From NCBI GenBank assembly GCA_029980465.1, contig JARYIJ010000001.1:1488001-1552000 (forward strand): a stretch of DNA of 64,000 nucleotides, given 5' to 3'. The translations under genes were made by a program, and so were the position numbers. Origin of the DNA: Pseudolabrys sp. (GTDB taxonomy: Bacteria; Pseudomonadota; Alphaproteobacteria; Rhizobiales; Xanthobacteraceae). Below the pieces are notes generated by a model. It saw only the letters and a list, made by a program, of their open reading frames with translations, ran no database searches and was not told the origin of the DNA. Positions 27,725 to 35,343 of the stretch are shown here, piece after piece; positions within the stretch are counted from its first letter, which is position 1; the number at the start of each line of letters is the position of its first letter.

Positions 27725-28699
27725 ATGCAAGGCAAAATCGCGCTCGAAGAGCACTTCGCCATCGAAGCCACGATCAACGATTCGAAGGTCTTCGGCGAGA
27801 ACGTGTGGACCACGCTGCGGCCGCGACTGTTCGACATCCAGGACATGCGGCTCAAGGAAATGGACAAGCACGGCGTCGGCACGATGATCCTGTCGCTCAA
27901 CGCGCCGGCCGTGCAGGCGATTGCCGACAAGAAACGCGCCATCGCCGTCGCGCGCGAAGCCAACGACGTGCTGGCCGCCGAAATCGCCAGGCGGCCCGAC
28001 CGCTTCAGCGGCTTCGCCGCGCTGCCGATGCAGGACCCCGACGCCGCCACCGCCGAGCTCGAGCGCTGCGTGAAGGAGCTCGGCTTCGTCGGCGCGCTGG
28101 TCAACGGCTTCTCCGAGCTCGATGGCGCGCCGTCGCTGCTCTACTACGACCTGCCGCAATACCGGCCGTTCTGGAAAACGGTCGAGCGGCTCGACGTGCC
28201 GTTCTATCTGCATCCGCGCAATCCGGTGGCGGGACAGATTCCAGGCTATGCCGGGCACAACTGGCTGCTCGGCCCGAACTGGGCGTTCAACGCCGAGACT
28301 TCGGTGCACGCGCTGCGCCTGATCGGCAGCGGCCTGTTCGACGAATGCCCGAACCTGAAGATCGTGATCGGCCATCTCGGCGAAGGCATTCCGGCGCTGC
28401 TGTGGCGCATCGACCACCGCAACGGCTGGATGCACGAGCCGCACCGCTACGCCGCCAAGAAGCCGGTCGCCGATTATTTCCGCCAGCACTTCTGGCTGAC
28501 GACTTCCGGCAATTTCAGCACCACGGCGCTCAAGCAGGCGATCGAGGAGCTCGGCGCCGACCGCATCCTGTTCTCGGTCGACTGGCCGTTCGAGGATGTC
28601 GGCGAAGGCTGCACATGGTTCGACAAGGCGGCGATCGGCGAAGCCGACCGCCGGAAGATCGGCCGCGACAACGCGGCGAAACTGTTCAAGCTGACGTGA
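27725..28699 (+). CDS. Gamma-resorcylate (2,6-dihydroxybenzoate) decarboxylase
   Basis: A 324-residue amidohydrolase-fold decarboxylase of the ACMSD family. It resembles, from memory, the Rhizobium gamma-resorcylate decarboxylase along its whole length, beginning MQGKIALEEHFAI. Metal ligands line up: Glu8, His10, His163 (FYLHPRN) and Asp286 (FSVDWPFE); His218 is in IGHLGEG. The reaction is non-oxidative, reversible loss of CO2 from 2,6-dihydroxybenzoate to give resorcinol. The rest of the resorcinol pathway is not next to it, so the physiological substrate may differ. ATG 27725 matches the family N-terminus. Confidence 0.87.
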   Translation: MQGKIALEEHFAIEATINDSKVFGENVWTTLRPRLFDIQDMRLKEMDKHGVGTMILSLNAPAVQAIADKKRAIAVAREANDVLAAEIARRPDRFSGFAALPMQDPDAATAELERCVKELGFVGALVNGFSELDGAPSLLYYDLPQYRPFWKTVERLDVPFYLHPRNPVAGQIPGYAGHNWLLGPNWAFNAETSVHALRLIGSGLFDECPNLKIVIGHLGEGIPALLWRIDHRNGWMHEPHRYAAKKPVADYFRQHFWLTTSGNFSTTALKQAIEELGADRILFSVDWPFEDVGEGCTWFDKAAIGEADRRKIGRDNAAKLFKLT

Positions 28700-28703
28700 C
28701 GCC

Positions 28704-29813
28704 TCAGTCGAGCCGATGACGCGCGACGGCGTCGGCGTTCCAGATCACGCCGTTGCCGGGACGGTTGGGAATGATCGCGTGACCGTCGCGAATGACGAGC
28801 GGCTCCTCGACCAGCACGTCGGCCCAGTCGACATATTCGAGATAATGGCAGGTCGGCGTCACCGCGAGCAGATGCGCGCTGACCTCCGGAAAGAGGTGCG
28901 ATGACATCTTGATGTTGCGCGCCGCTGCGAGCGCGGCCGCGCGGCGCCAGCCGGTAACGCCGCCGATGCGCTCGAGGTCGGGCATCACGTCATCGCAGGC
29001 GCTGGCGTCGAGCGCGGCTTCCATTCCCGCCGGCAGCGAGAAGTTCTCGCCGAGCTGGATCGGCGTCGCGAGCTCGCGCGCCAGCATGGCCGCGCCGGCG
29101 TAGTCGTCATGGCGGATCGGCTCTTCGAGCCAGTAAATGTCCTCGCCGTCGAGCGCGCGGCCACGCTTGAGCGCCTCCTCGACCGTGAGCGCCTGGTTGT
29201 AGTCGACCATCAGCCGCACGCCGCTGCCGATCCGCTGCCGCACCGCGCGAACCGCCGCGATGTCTTCGGCAAGATCCGGGTAGCCGAGCCGCAACTTGAC
29301 CGCGCCGAAGCCGCGCGCGAGCAGTTGGCCGGCCTCCTCGGCCAGCGCGCCCTTGTTGTTCTTCAGGCCGAGCCCGCAACTGTTGTAGGCGAGCACCGGC
29401 CGCGGCGAGCCGCCGAGGAACGTGACGAGCGGCATGCCCGCGGCAATCGCCGCGGCGTCCCAGGCCGCCTGGTCGAAGCCCGCCACCGCCATGCGGACAA
29501 TCCCCTGGACGCCGATCAGCGCAAACCGCCTGGTCAGCCGCTCGAACAGCGCCGGCGGATCGAGCCGCTGGCCTCTCGTGAGAGCGTCGATCTCAGCGAT
29601 CAGGCGGCAGATAGCTATCGCCGCGGCCGGCAGATAGCCGAACAGATAGCCCCGGCCAGTGACGCCTTCCTCCGTCTCGACGTCGACCAGCACCAGCGGC
29701 ACCTTGCGCAGGGCTTCGCGGCTGGTGCCGAGCACGAAATTGAGCGGCACCTCGACCGGCGTGGCGCGGACGGCGCGGACGGTCAGCGGCGGAAAGGACG
29801 GCTGGAACGGCAT
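28704..29813 (-). CDS. Mandelate racemase-like enolase superfamily protein
   Basis: A 369-residue enolase-superfamily protein, closely like mandelate racemase, especially SSHLFPEVSAHLLAVTP. Compared with the Pseudomonas putida enzyme the numbering is shifted by 9 throughout: K164 is Lys173, metal ligands D195, E221 and E247 are Asp204, Glu230 and Glu256, D270 is Asp279, H297 is His306 and E317 is Glu326. The exception is Lys166, the S-specific base, which is Arg175 (K-L-R). It is thus probably not an efficient mandelate racemase; a dehydratase or one-sided epimerase of a hydroxy acid is possible. Tail to tail with the resorcylate decarboxylase, 4 bp apart. Confidence 0.82.
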   Translation of the reverse strand: MPFQPSFPPLTVRAVRATPVEVPLNFVLGTSREALRKVPLVLVDVETEEGVTGRGYLFGYLPAAAIAICRLIAEIDALTRGQRLDPPALFERLTRRFALIGVQGIVRMAVAGFDQAAWDAAAIAAGMPLVTFLGGSPRPVLAYNSCGLGLKNNKGALAEEAGQLLARGFGAVKLRLGYPDLAEDIAAVRAVRQRIGSGVRLMVDYNQALTVEEALKRGRALDGEDIYWLEEPIRHDDYAGAAMLARELATPIQLGENFSLPAGMEAALDASACDDVMPDLERIGGVTGWRRAAALAAARNIKMSSHLFPEVSAHLLAVTPTCHYLEYVDWADVLVEEPLVIRDGHAIIPNRPGNGVIWNADAVARHRLD

Positions 29814-29868
29814 CGAACGACTCCTTTGACCGCGCGAAAAGGCCCGCACCGCCTGGGCTTTCGGCGTT

Positions 29869-29897
29869 CTTGAACCCTTAACCCGGACTGCCCATAT
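29869..29897 (+). promoter_or_regulatory. RpoH (sigma-32) promoter of hsp20
   Basis: CTTGAA at 29869-29874, exactly 17 bp, then CCATAT at 29892-29897. This is a close match to the alphaproteobacterial RpoH consensus and lies about 85 bp upstream of the hsp20 start. Confidence 0.8.
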
Positions 29898-29962
29898 TGG
29901 AGGAGACCGGAGCCGGGCGCGATGCCCGATTTCGGCCGTCGGAGCGCCTTCCAGGGCTCCGT

Positions 29963-29988
29963 CAAAGTCGCTTCCAGCGAGGACTTTG
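29963..29988 (+). promoter_or_regulatory. Candidate RNA thermometer hairpin over the hsp20 ribosome-binding site
   Basis: The last 26 bases before the ATG can fold on themselves. CAAAGTC pairs with GACTTTG and GCT with AGC around loop TCC, leaving GAG bulged; alternatively TCGCT pairs with AGCGA. Either way GAGGA (29979-29983), the ribosome-binding site, is sequestered. The U-C-G-C-U stretch fits the UYGCU signature of ROSE elements known on rhizobial small heat-shock genes. A second hairpin (CGGGC, GCGAT, GCCCG) lies upstream in the leader. Confidence 0.6.
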
Positions 29989-30420
29989 ATGTCACGCGTA
30001 CCGTCACTCTCCAGTCCGTTCCTCCTCGGCTTCGAGGAAATCGAGCGCGTTCTCGATCGCGTCGCCAAAGGCGCGGACGGCTACCCGCCCTACAACATCG
30101 AGCGCCTGCCGCGCGACGGGGATACCCCGGACCGGCTGCGCATCACGCTCGCGGTCGCTGGATTCACCCGCGAGCAGCTCGATGTGACGACCGAGGAAAG
30201 CCAGTTGGTGATCCGCGGCCGCCAGCAGGACGACAAGAGCCGTCAATACCTCCATCGCGGCATCGCCGCGCGCCAGTTCCAGCGCACCTTCGTGCTGGCC
30301 GACGGCATGGAGGTGCTTGGAGCCGATCTCAAGAACGGATTGCTCTCGATCGATCTGATCCGCCCGGAACCCGAGCGGGTCATCAAGACCATCGCGATCA
30401 ACGAGCAGGACGGGGAGTGA
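29989..30420 (+). CDS. Small heat-shock protein, Hsp20/IbpA family
   Basis: A 143-residue alpha-crystallin-domain chaperone that holds unfolding proteins for refolding by DnaK. The domain runs from about residue 32 to 122 and ends with NGLLSIDLIRPEPER, containing the family L-x-I/L edge motif; PPYNIER precedes it. Starts at ATG 29989 after a TTG that could also be read. Regulation is well supported: an RpoH promoter and a hairpin covering the ribosome-binding site. A DUF1150 gene follows 64 bp downstream, a pairing I recall from other Rhizobiales. Confidence 0.93.
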   Translation: MSRVPSLSSPFLLGFEEIERVLDRVAKGADGYPPYNIERLPRDGDTPDRLRITLAVAGFTREQLDVTTEESQLVIRGRQQDDKSRQYLHRGIAARQFQRTFVLADGMEVLGADLKNGLLSIDLIRPEPERVIKTIAINEQDGE

Positions 30421-30484
30421 TGAATCCAACAGGACTCGACGGCGATCCAGCGAGGACGCCAGCCGAGGGCCAGGAGTAAAGCAC

Positions 30485-30766
30485 ATGACGAACAACAAGA
30501 CCGACGCCACGACCAACGAGACCACGAACCCCGTCATCACGCAGGATGCGCTGGCGCATCTCGGGGACGGCCGCATCGCCTATGTGAAGACGATCCAGTC
30601 CGAGGACGTGCAGAAATTCTTCCCGCAGGCGCCGCAGATTCAGCCCGGCATCAAGCTGTTCGCGCTGCATGCCGCCGACGGCACGCCGATCATGCTGACC
30701 GACACGCGCGAGTCCGCGGTCGCCAACGCCTGGAGCCAGGAGCTCGAGACCGTCAGCGTGCATTAA
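30485..30766 (+). CDS. DUF1150-family protein
   Basis: A 93-residue protein of the DUF1150 family (HLGDGRIAYVKTIQSEDV, then LFALHAADGTPIMLTDTRESAVANA). Function unknown. It lies directly downstream of hsp20 in the same direction and probably shares the heat-shock transcript; the conserved pairing suggests a link to proteostasis. No membrane segment or signal peptide is visible. Confidence 0.85.
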   Translation: MTNNKTDATTNETTNPVITQDALAHLGDGRIAYVKTIQSEDVQKFFPQAPQIQPGIKLFALHAADGTPIMLTDTRESAVANAWSQELETVSVH

Positions 30767-30853
30767 GCGCGTATCGGAAAAAACTGTCGAAGCGATCACC
30801 GGGCCGGCCACCGCCGCCCGGTGATCGTGTTTCGTTATGTTTTCAAAACTCAT

Positions 30854-31014
30854 GTCCCGGGCGCGGTGCAGCGTGCAACGCTGCTCCGCAGAACCGGGAC
30901 CCCGGTTTCTCAAAAGCAAGCTGGGTCCCGGATCTGCGGCGCACCGCCATACTGCGTTGGAGACGCGCGTGAACGCGCTCGTGGCGCTGCGCCGCGTCCG
31001 GGACACCCGTCGTT
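30854..31014. repeat. Two GTCCCGG-family REP-like elements
   Basis: Element one, 30854-30900, and element two, 30925-31014, each start GTCCCGG and end CCGGGAC, joined by 24 bp. They fill most of the gap between DUF1150 and the convergent ptsN; I see no gene in 30767-31051. Confidence 0.75.
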
Positions 31015-31051
31015 GATTTTGGCAGGCCAGCCCTATGTCGTCTGAAAAAAC

Positions 31052-31522
31052 TTACGCCGCGCTCGACGCCTGCGGCAGCGTCAGCACCGCATAGATCGAA
31101 TCGGCATCGCGCGACTCGCGCAGCTTGCGCGCCACCTCGGGGTCGCGCAGCAGACGCGCGACGCGGGCCAGTGCCTTGAGATGATCGGCGCCGGCGCTCT
31201 CCGGCGCCAGCAGCAGGAACACGAGGTCGACCTTCTCGTTGTCCATCGCCTCGAAGTCGACGCCGCGCTCAAGCCGCGCGAACAGGCCGAACAGGCGGCC
31301 GAGCTTGGGCAGCTTGCCGTGCGGAATCGCGATGCCATTGCCGACCGCGGTGGAACCGAGGCGCTCGCGCTGCTGCAGCACCTCCAGAATGGCGCGCTCG
31401 CTCTCGCCCGTGAGCTCGGCCGCGCGCGCGGCGAGTTCCTGGATCACCTGTTTCTTGTTGTTCACCTTCAGCGCCGGAACAATCGCATTCGGCGCGACAA
31501 TGTCGGTGATCAGCATGAACAT
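31052..31522 (-). CDS. ptsN: Nitrogen-regulatory PTS protein EIIA-Ntr
   Basis: A 156-residue PTS EIIA fructose-type domain. The phosphorylated His68 is in GNGIAIPHGKL. It is the end of the nitrogen phosphotransferase relay (PtsP-PtsO-PtsN) that regulates potassium transport, stress and carbon storage. A second in-frame ATG at 31516 is an equally possible start. The order rpoN, hpf, ptsN on one strand is the usual proteobacterial arrangement. Confidence 0.93.
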   Translation of the reverse strand: MFMLITDIVAPNAIVPALKVNNKKQVIQELAARAAELTGESERAILEVLQQRERLGSTAVGNGIAIPHGKLPKLGRLFGLFARLERGVDFEAMDNEKVDLVFLLLAPESAGADHLKALARVARLLRDPEVARKLRESRDADSIYAVLTLPQASSAA

Positions 31523-31648
31523 GTCCGGTTGAGGGGTTTGGCAAATTTCGCGCTATAAAATCGCGAAAGGCGGCGGACCATAGGGACCGCGTGTCGCGGC
31601 GTCAATGCCTCCCGTGCACCCCCTCTGCACATCGTTTGACCGCCTTTT

Positions 31649-31963
31649 TTACCGTCTTTTGGCCGTTGTTTGCCGGTCTTTGCGCAGCCTTTTGTAGCGG
31701 CGCAGCCGCTTTTCGATGTGAGCGGCGGCGAGATCGGCGCTGTCATAGGCATCCGTCGCCACGCCCTGCGACTCGAGCAGAGTGCCGGAATCGAGATGCA
31801 GCACGCATTCGGTGTGAAAATTGAAGCCGTCGCGGCCGATCGTCACGTGCCCGGAATAGCCGCCCCTGAAGTATTTCGCCGTGGCATCCGCGATTCGCAC
31901 GTCGATGCGTTCGCGCAACGCCTGCCCGATCGAGATGTTCTTGCCCGAGATGCGCAAGGACAT
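31649..31963 (-). CDS. hpf: Ribosome hibernation factor HPF/RaiA, short, without C-terminal domain
   Basis: A 104-residue protein matching only the N-terminal S30AE domain of HPF (MSLRISGKNISIGQALRERI, then SGHVTIGRDGFNFHTECVLHLDSG and IEKRLRRYK). Alphaproteobacterial HPF is normally the long form, near 190-200 residues, with a C-terminal dimerisation domain that builds 100S ribosomes. Here the frame stops soon after the first domain and only 126 bp separate it from ptsN, too little for the missing part. A deletion is the likely cause. The product could still bind the decoding centre, like short E. coli HPF, but should not dimerise ribosomes by itself. Confidence 0.85.
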   Translation of the reverse strand: MSLRISGKNISIGQALRERIDVRIADATAKYFRGGYSGHVTIGRDGFNFHTECVLHLDSGTLLESQGVATDAYDSADLAAAHIEKRLRRYKRLRKDRQTTAKRR

Positions 31964-32046
31964 GCCGCAACTCCATGCAGACGAACCAGCCGGCAGCCCA
32001 AGCTTAGGCCAGTCGCGACGAAGGTCAATGCAGCGGCTGGGGACGG

Positions 32047-33570
32047 TCAGGAACCCGCGGCGGCGGTCTGCTTCTCGCGGCGGCGCTGCACCGAGGACGG
32101 AATGCGCATCGCCTCGCGGTATTTCGCCACAGTGCGGCGGGCGATATCGATGCCGGCGTCGCGCAGCTTCTCGACCAGAGTGTCGTCGGACAAGATGTTG
32201 GCGACGGTTTCGGCGTCGATCAGCTGGCGGATGCGGTGACGCACCGCTTCCGCCGAATGCGATTCGCCGCCGTCAGCCGCCGCGATGGCGGCCGTGAAGA
32301 AATATTTCAGCTCGAAGATGCCGCGGCTCGTCGCCATGTACTTGTTGGCGGTGACGCGCGACACGGTCGACTCGTGCATGCCGATGGCGTCGGCGACGGT
32401 CTTGAGATTGAGCGGGCGCAAATGCTCGACGCCGCGCGCGAAGAACGCGTCCTGCTGGCGCACGATCTCGCTCGACACTTTCAGGATCGTCTTGGCGCGT
32501 TGGTCGAGCGCGCGAACGAGCCAGGTCGCCGTCTGGAAGCACTCGGCGATATAGGTCTTGTCCTTGTCGGTCTTCGTCGTCTTCGACACCTGCGCGTAGT
32601 AGCGCTGGTTGATCAGCACTTTCGGCAGCGTGTCGGCGTTGAGCTCGACCTGCCAGGTGCCGTCCGGCGCCGCTTTCACGAACACGTCCGGCACGATCGG
32701 CTGCACGGTCGAGGTGCCGAAGGCGAGGCCGGGTTTCGGATTGAGGTTGCGGATCTCGGCGATCATGTCGACGAGGTCTTCGTCGTTGACGCCGCAGACG
32801 CGGCGCAGCGCTGGCAGATCGCGCCGCGCCAGGAGCGCGAGGTTCTCCACCAGCCGCTGCATCGCCGGGTCGAAGCGGTCGCGCTCCCGGAGCTGAATCG
32901 CGAGGCACTCCGTCAGCGTGCGGGCGAACACGCCGGGCGGATCGAAGGTCTGCAGCGTGGCGAGCACCGCCTCTATTCGGGCGATGCTCGTGCCCAGCTT
33001 TTCGGCGAGGATCTCAAGCTCGCCGCCGAGGTATCCGGCTTCATCGAGCATGTCGATGAGGTATTGCGCGATCATGCGGTCGGCGGGGTCGGACACCGCG
33101 AGCGCCATCTGCGCCGTCAGGTGATCGCCAAGTGTCTCTTGCGACGAGACAAATGCCTCGAGATTGTAGTCGTCGCTCGCGCCGCCCGATCCCGACCATT
33201 CCGAATAGGAGGGCGGCGGCGCTTCGGCCGGGGCCGGCTTGCCGCCGCCGTCATCGGGAAAAACATTTTCGAGCTCGGTGCCCAGCCCCTGCTCCATCGC
33301 ACTTCGCGATGTCTGCATCTCCTCGCCGGCCCAGTCGGCGGCCACCGCATCGCCCGAGCCTTCGGACGGCGGCGGCGGCTCCTGCGAGGTCTCGGCCGGA
33401 CTGTTGTCGTCGGCGCCGCGCTCCAGCAGCGGATTGCGCTCCAGCTCGCCTTCGACGTAAGCGGCAAGATCGAGGCTCGAGAGCTGCAGCAGCTTGATGG
33501 CCTGCATCAACTGCGGCGTCATCACCAGCGCTTGCGACTGGCGAAACTCGAGTCGTTGGGAAAGCGCCAT
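32047..33570 (-). CDS. rpoN: RNA polymerase sigma-54 factor
   Basis: A 507-residue sigma-54. The N-terminal region I (LEFRQSQALVMTPQLMQAIKLLQ), an acidic region II with EEPPPP-like low complexity, the core-binding region, the HTH region (IGMHESTVSRVTANKYM) and the RpoN box (ARRTVAKYR) near the C-terminus are all visible. It directs enhancer-dependent transcription, for example of nitrogen-assimilation genes. ATG 33570 gives the standard start MALSQRLEFRQ; the 30 codons before it look non-conserved. It is followed by hpf and ptsN and preceded by lptB. Confidence 0.97.
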   Translation of the reverse strand: MALSQRLEFRQSQALVMTPQLMQAIKLLQLSSLDLAAYVEGELERNPLLERGADDNSPAETSQEPPPPSEGSGDAVAADWAGEEMQTSRSAMEQGLGTELENVFPDDGGGKPAPAEAPPPSYSEWSGSGGASDDYNLEAFVSSQETLGDHLTAQMALAVSDPADRMIAQYLIDMLDEAGYLGGELEILAEKLGTSIARIEAVLATLQTFDPPGVFARTLTECLAIQLRERDRFDPAMQRLVENLALLARRDLPALRRVCGVNDEDLVDMIAEIRNLNPKPGLAFGTSTVQPIVPDVFVKAAPDGTWQVELNADTLPKVLINQRYYAQVSKTTKTDKDKTYIAECFQTATWLVRALDQRAKTILKVSSEIVRQQDAFFARGVEHLRPLNLKTVADAIGMHESTVSRVTANKYMATSRGIFELKYFFTAAIAAADGGESHSAEAVRHRIRQLIDAETVANILSDDTLVEKLRDAGIDIARRTVAKYREAMRIPSSVQRRREKQTAAAGS

Positions 33571-33674
33571 CAGGCCCCGGCGTTTGGTCCGATTCTTGCT
33601 TTCCCCTGTATAGCAGATCGGCCGCAGCGCAGCATGAAAAAACGCGCCGCTCGGTCGCAACGTTAACGGACAGC

Positions 33675-34589
33675 CTAAAGGCGGAATTCCTCACCGAGAT
33701 AAAGCCGGCGGACGTCTGGATTGTTGACGATGTCGTTCGGCCGCCCCTCCATCAGCACCTCGCCGGAATAGATGATGTAGGCGCGGTCGGTGAGGCCGAG
33801 CGTCTCGCGGACGTTGTGGTCGGTAATGAGCACGCCGATGCCGCGGTTGGTCAGATGGCGGACCAGTTGCTGGATGTCGCCGACCGCGATCGGGTCGATG
33901 CCGGCGAACGGCTCGTCGAGCAGCATGTAGCTCGGCCGGGTCGCCAGCGCGCGGGCGATCTCGACGCGGCGTCGCTCGCCGCCCGACAGCGCGATGGTCG
34001 GCGTCTTGCGCAGCCGCGTGATGTTGAACTCCTCGAGCAGCGCGTTGAGATCGTTCTCGCGCCGGCGCTTGTCGGGCTCAACCAGCTCCAGCACCGCGCG
34101 GATGTTCTCCTCGACGTTGAGGCCGCGGAAGATCGAGGCTTCCTGCGGCAAATAGCCGACGCCGAGCCGCGAGCGCTGATACATCGGCAGCCCGGTGACG
34201 TCGTAGCCGTCGAGCTCGATGCGGCCGCGATCCGCCGCGATCAGGCCGGTGATCATGTAGAACACCGTCGTCTTGCCCGCGCCGTTGGGGCCGAGCAGCC
34301 CGACCGCCTCGCCGCGGCGCACATAGAGCGTGACGTTCTTCACCACCGTGCGGTTGCCGAAGCTCTTCTCGACGCCGTGCGCCGCGAGATAGCCGTGGCG
34401 AACACCGTGGCGGCCGTCATCGCGCTGCGGCGATTGAGACCGCGCCTGCGCCGCACGCTGGCCTTGCGGCTGCGTTCGCAGCGGCGCCATCTGACCCTGG
34501 CGCGCGTCGGCGCGCGGCCGTGGCACACTTTGCGACGCGCCTGATGGTCTGCCTGGCGGCTGACGGCGAAAAAACGAGATGATGCTCAC
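33675..34589 (-). CDS. lptB: LPS export ABC transporter ATPase LptB, with N-terminal extension
   Basis: A 304-residue protein. From about residue 66 it is a standard LptB: Walker A GPNGAGKTT, LSGGE signature, Walker B MLLDEPFAGID, and switch His in ITDHNVRET. It powers extraction of lipopolysaccharide from the inner membrane with LptFG. The first 60 or so residues are an Arg/Gln/Pro-rich extension (for example RTQPQGQRAAQARSQSPQR) of unknown role. The extension is in frame and the ATG at 34589 is the first good start; a later start without the extension cannot be excluded. Part of lptC-lptA-lptB. Confidence 0.94.
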   Translation of the reverse strand: MSIISFFRRQPPGRPSGASQSVPRPRADARQGQMAPLRTQPQGQRAAQARSQSPQRDDGRHGVRHGYLAAHGVEKSFGNRTVVKNVTLYVRRGEAVGLLGPNGAGKTTVFYMITGLIAADRGRIELDGYDVTGLPMYQRSRLGVGYLPQEASIFRGLNVEENIRAVLELVEPDKRRRENDLNALLEEFNITRLRKTPTIALSGGERRRVEIARALATRPSYMLLDEPFAGIDPIAVGDIQQLVRHLTNRGIGVLITDHNVRETLGLTDRAYIIYSGEVLMEGRPNDIVNNPDVRRLYLGEEFRL

Positions 34590-34695
34590 CAGCTTCCCTC
34601 CGGTGGCGGTCCCCGTCCGACCACCGGCCCATTGTTAATCCGCCACCTTAGCCGATTCCGGCATGCTTCGCCGGTTACAACCAGGACGTCCGGCG

Positions 34696-35343
34696 CTACC
34701 TTGCCGGCCCTGACTTCTTGCCGGGACCAGGCAAGCCGCCCGGCCCTTCGCTGCCCGACGGCACGAACAGGCCCTGCACCCGCCCGCTCGAGCCGGCGCT
34801 CGACTCGACGCGCGAATAGCCGGTGGCCAGATCGACCACCAACCTGCTGCCCCGCAGGACGTTCTGACCCTGGGTCAGAACGACATTGCCGTCCATGGTG
34901 ACGACATTGGTTCGCATGTCGAACGTCGCCATCTGGCCGGTCGCGACCTGATCGTTCTGGGTGACGATGACGTTGCCGCGCGCCTCCAGCTTCTTGATCT
35001 TCTGGCCGGTGCCTGGCCCGACTTCGGCGACCGGTGCGGCCGCCGCGGCCGGTTTTCCGGCGTCGCCGCCGCCTTCATAGAAGACCGTGAGCGTGTTGCA
35101 CTTCATTACCGTGTCGCCTTGGTTGACCTGGACCTTGCCGCTGAAGGTCGCGGTCTTGTCCTTGTCGTGCACCTCGAGCTTGTCGGCGGAAATGTGGACC
35201 GGCTGTCCCTTGTTCTTGCTGAAGCCCTGCATCGCATTGGGCGGGCCCTCGCTGGCCTTCGGTCTCGGCTGCGCCGCGACCGCGGACGCGATCGCGAGAC
35301 AGGCAACGACCGTCGTTGCGAGAGCGGCGAACCGCGACATCAT
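34696..35343 (-). CDS. lptA: LPS export periplasmic protein LptA
   Basis: A 215-residue OstA-like protein with an N-terminal signal peptide (residues 1-24, LATTVVACLAIASAVAA). The beta-jellyroll core has the family segments VHISADKLEVHDKDKTATFSGKV and VTMDGNVVLTQGQNVLRGSRL. It forms the periplasmic bridge for lipopolysaccharide between LptC and LptD. The Gly/Pro-rich C-terminus looks disordered. Start overlaps the lptC stop (ATGA). A second ATG directly follows the first. Confidence 0.92.
   Translation of the reverse strand: MMSRFAALATTVVACLAIASAVAAQPRPKASEGPPNAMQGFSKNKGQPVHISADKLEVHDKDKTATFSGKVQVNQGDTVMKCNTLTVFYEGGGDAGKPAAAAAPVAEVGPGTGQKIKKLEARGNVIVTQNDQVATGQMATFDMRTNVVTMDGNVVLTQGQNVLRGSRLVVDLATGYSRVESSAGSSGRVQGLFVPSGSEGPGGLPGPGKKSGPAR

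Noticed and set aside
27527..29813. Genomic island inserted at tRNA-Ala
   Set aside because: Accessory genes follow the tRNA, but no integrase gene and no repeated tRNA 3' end was seen downstream.
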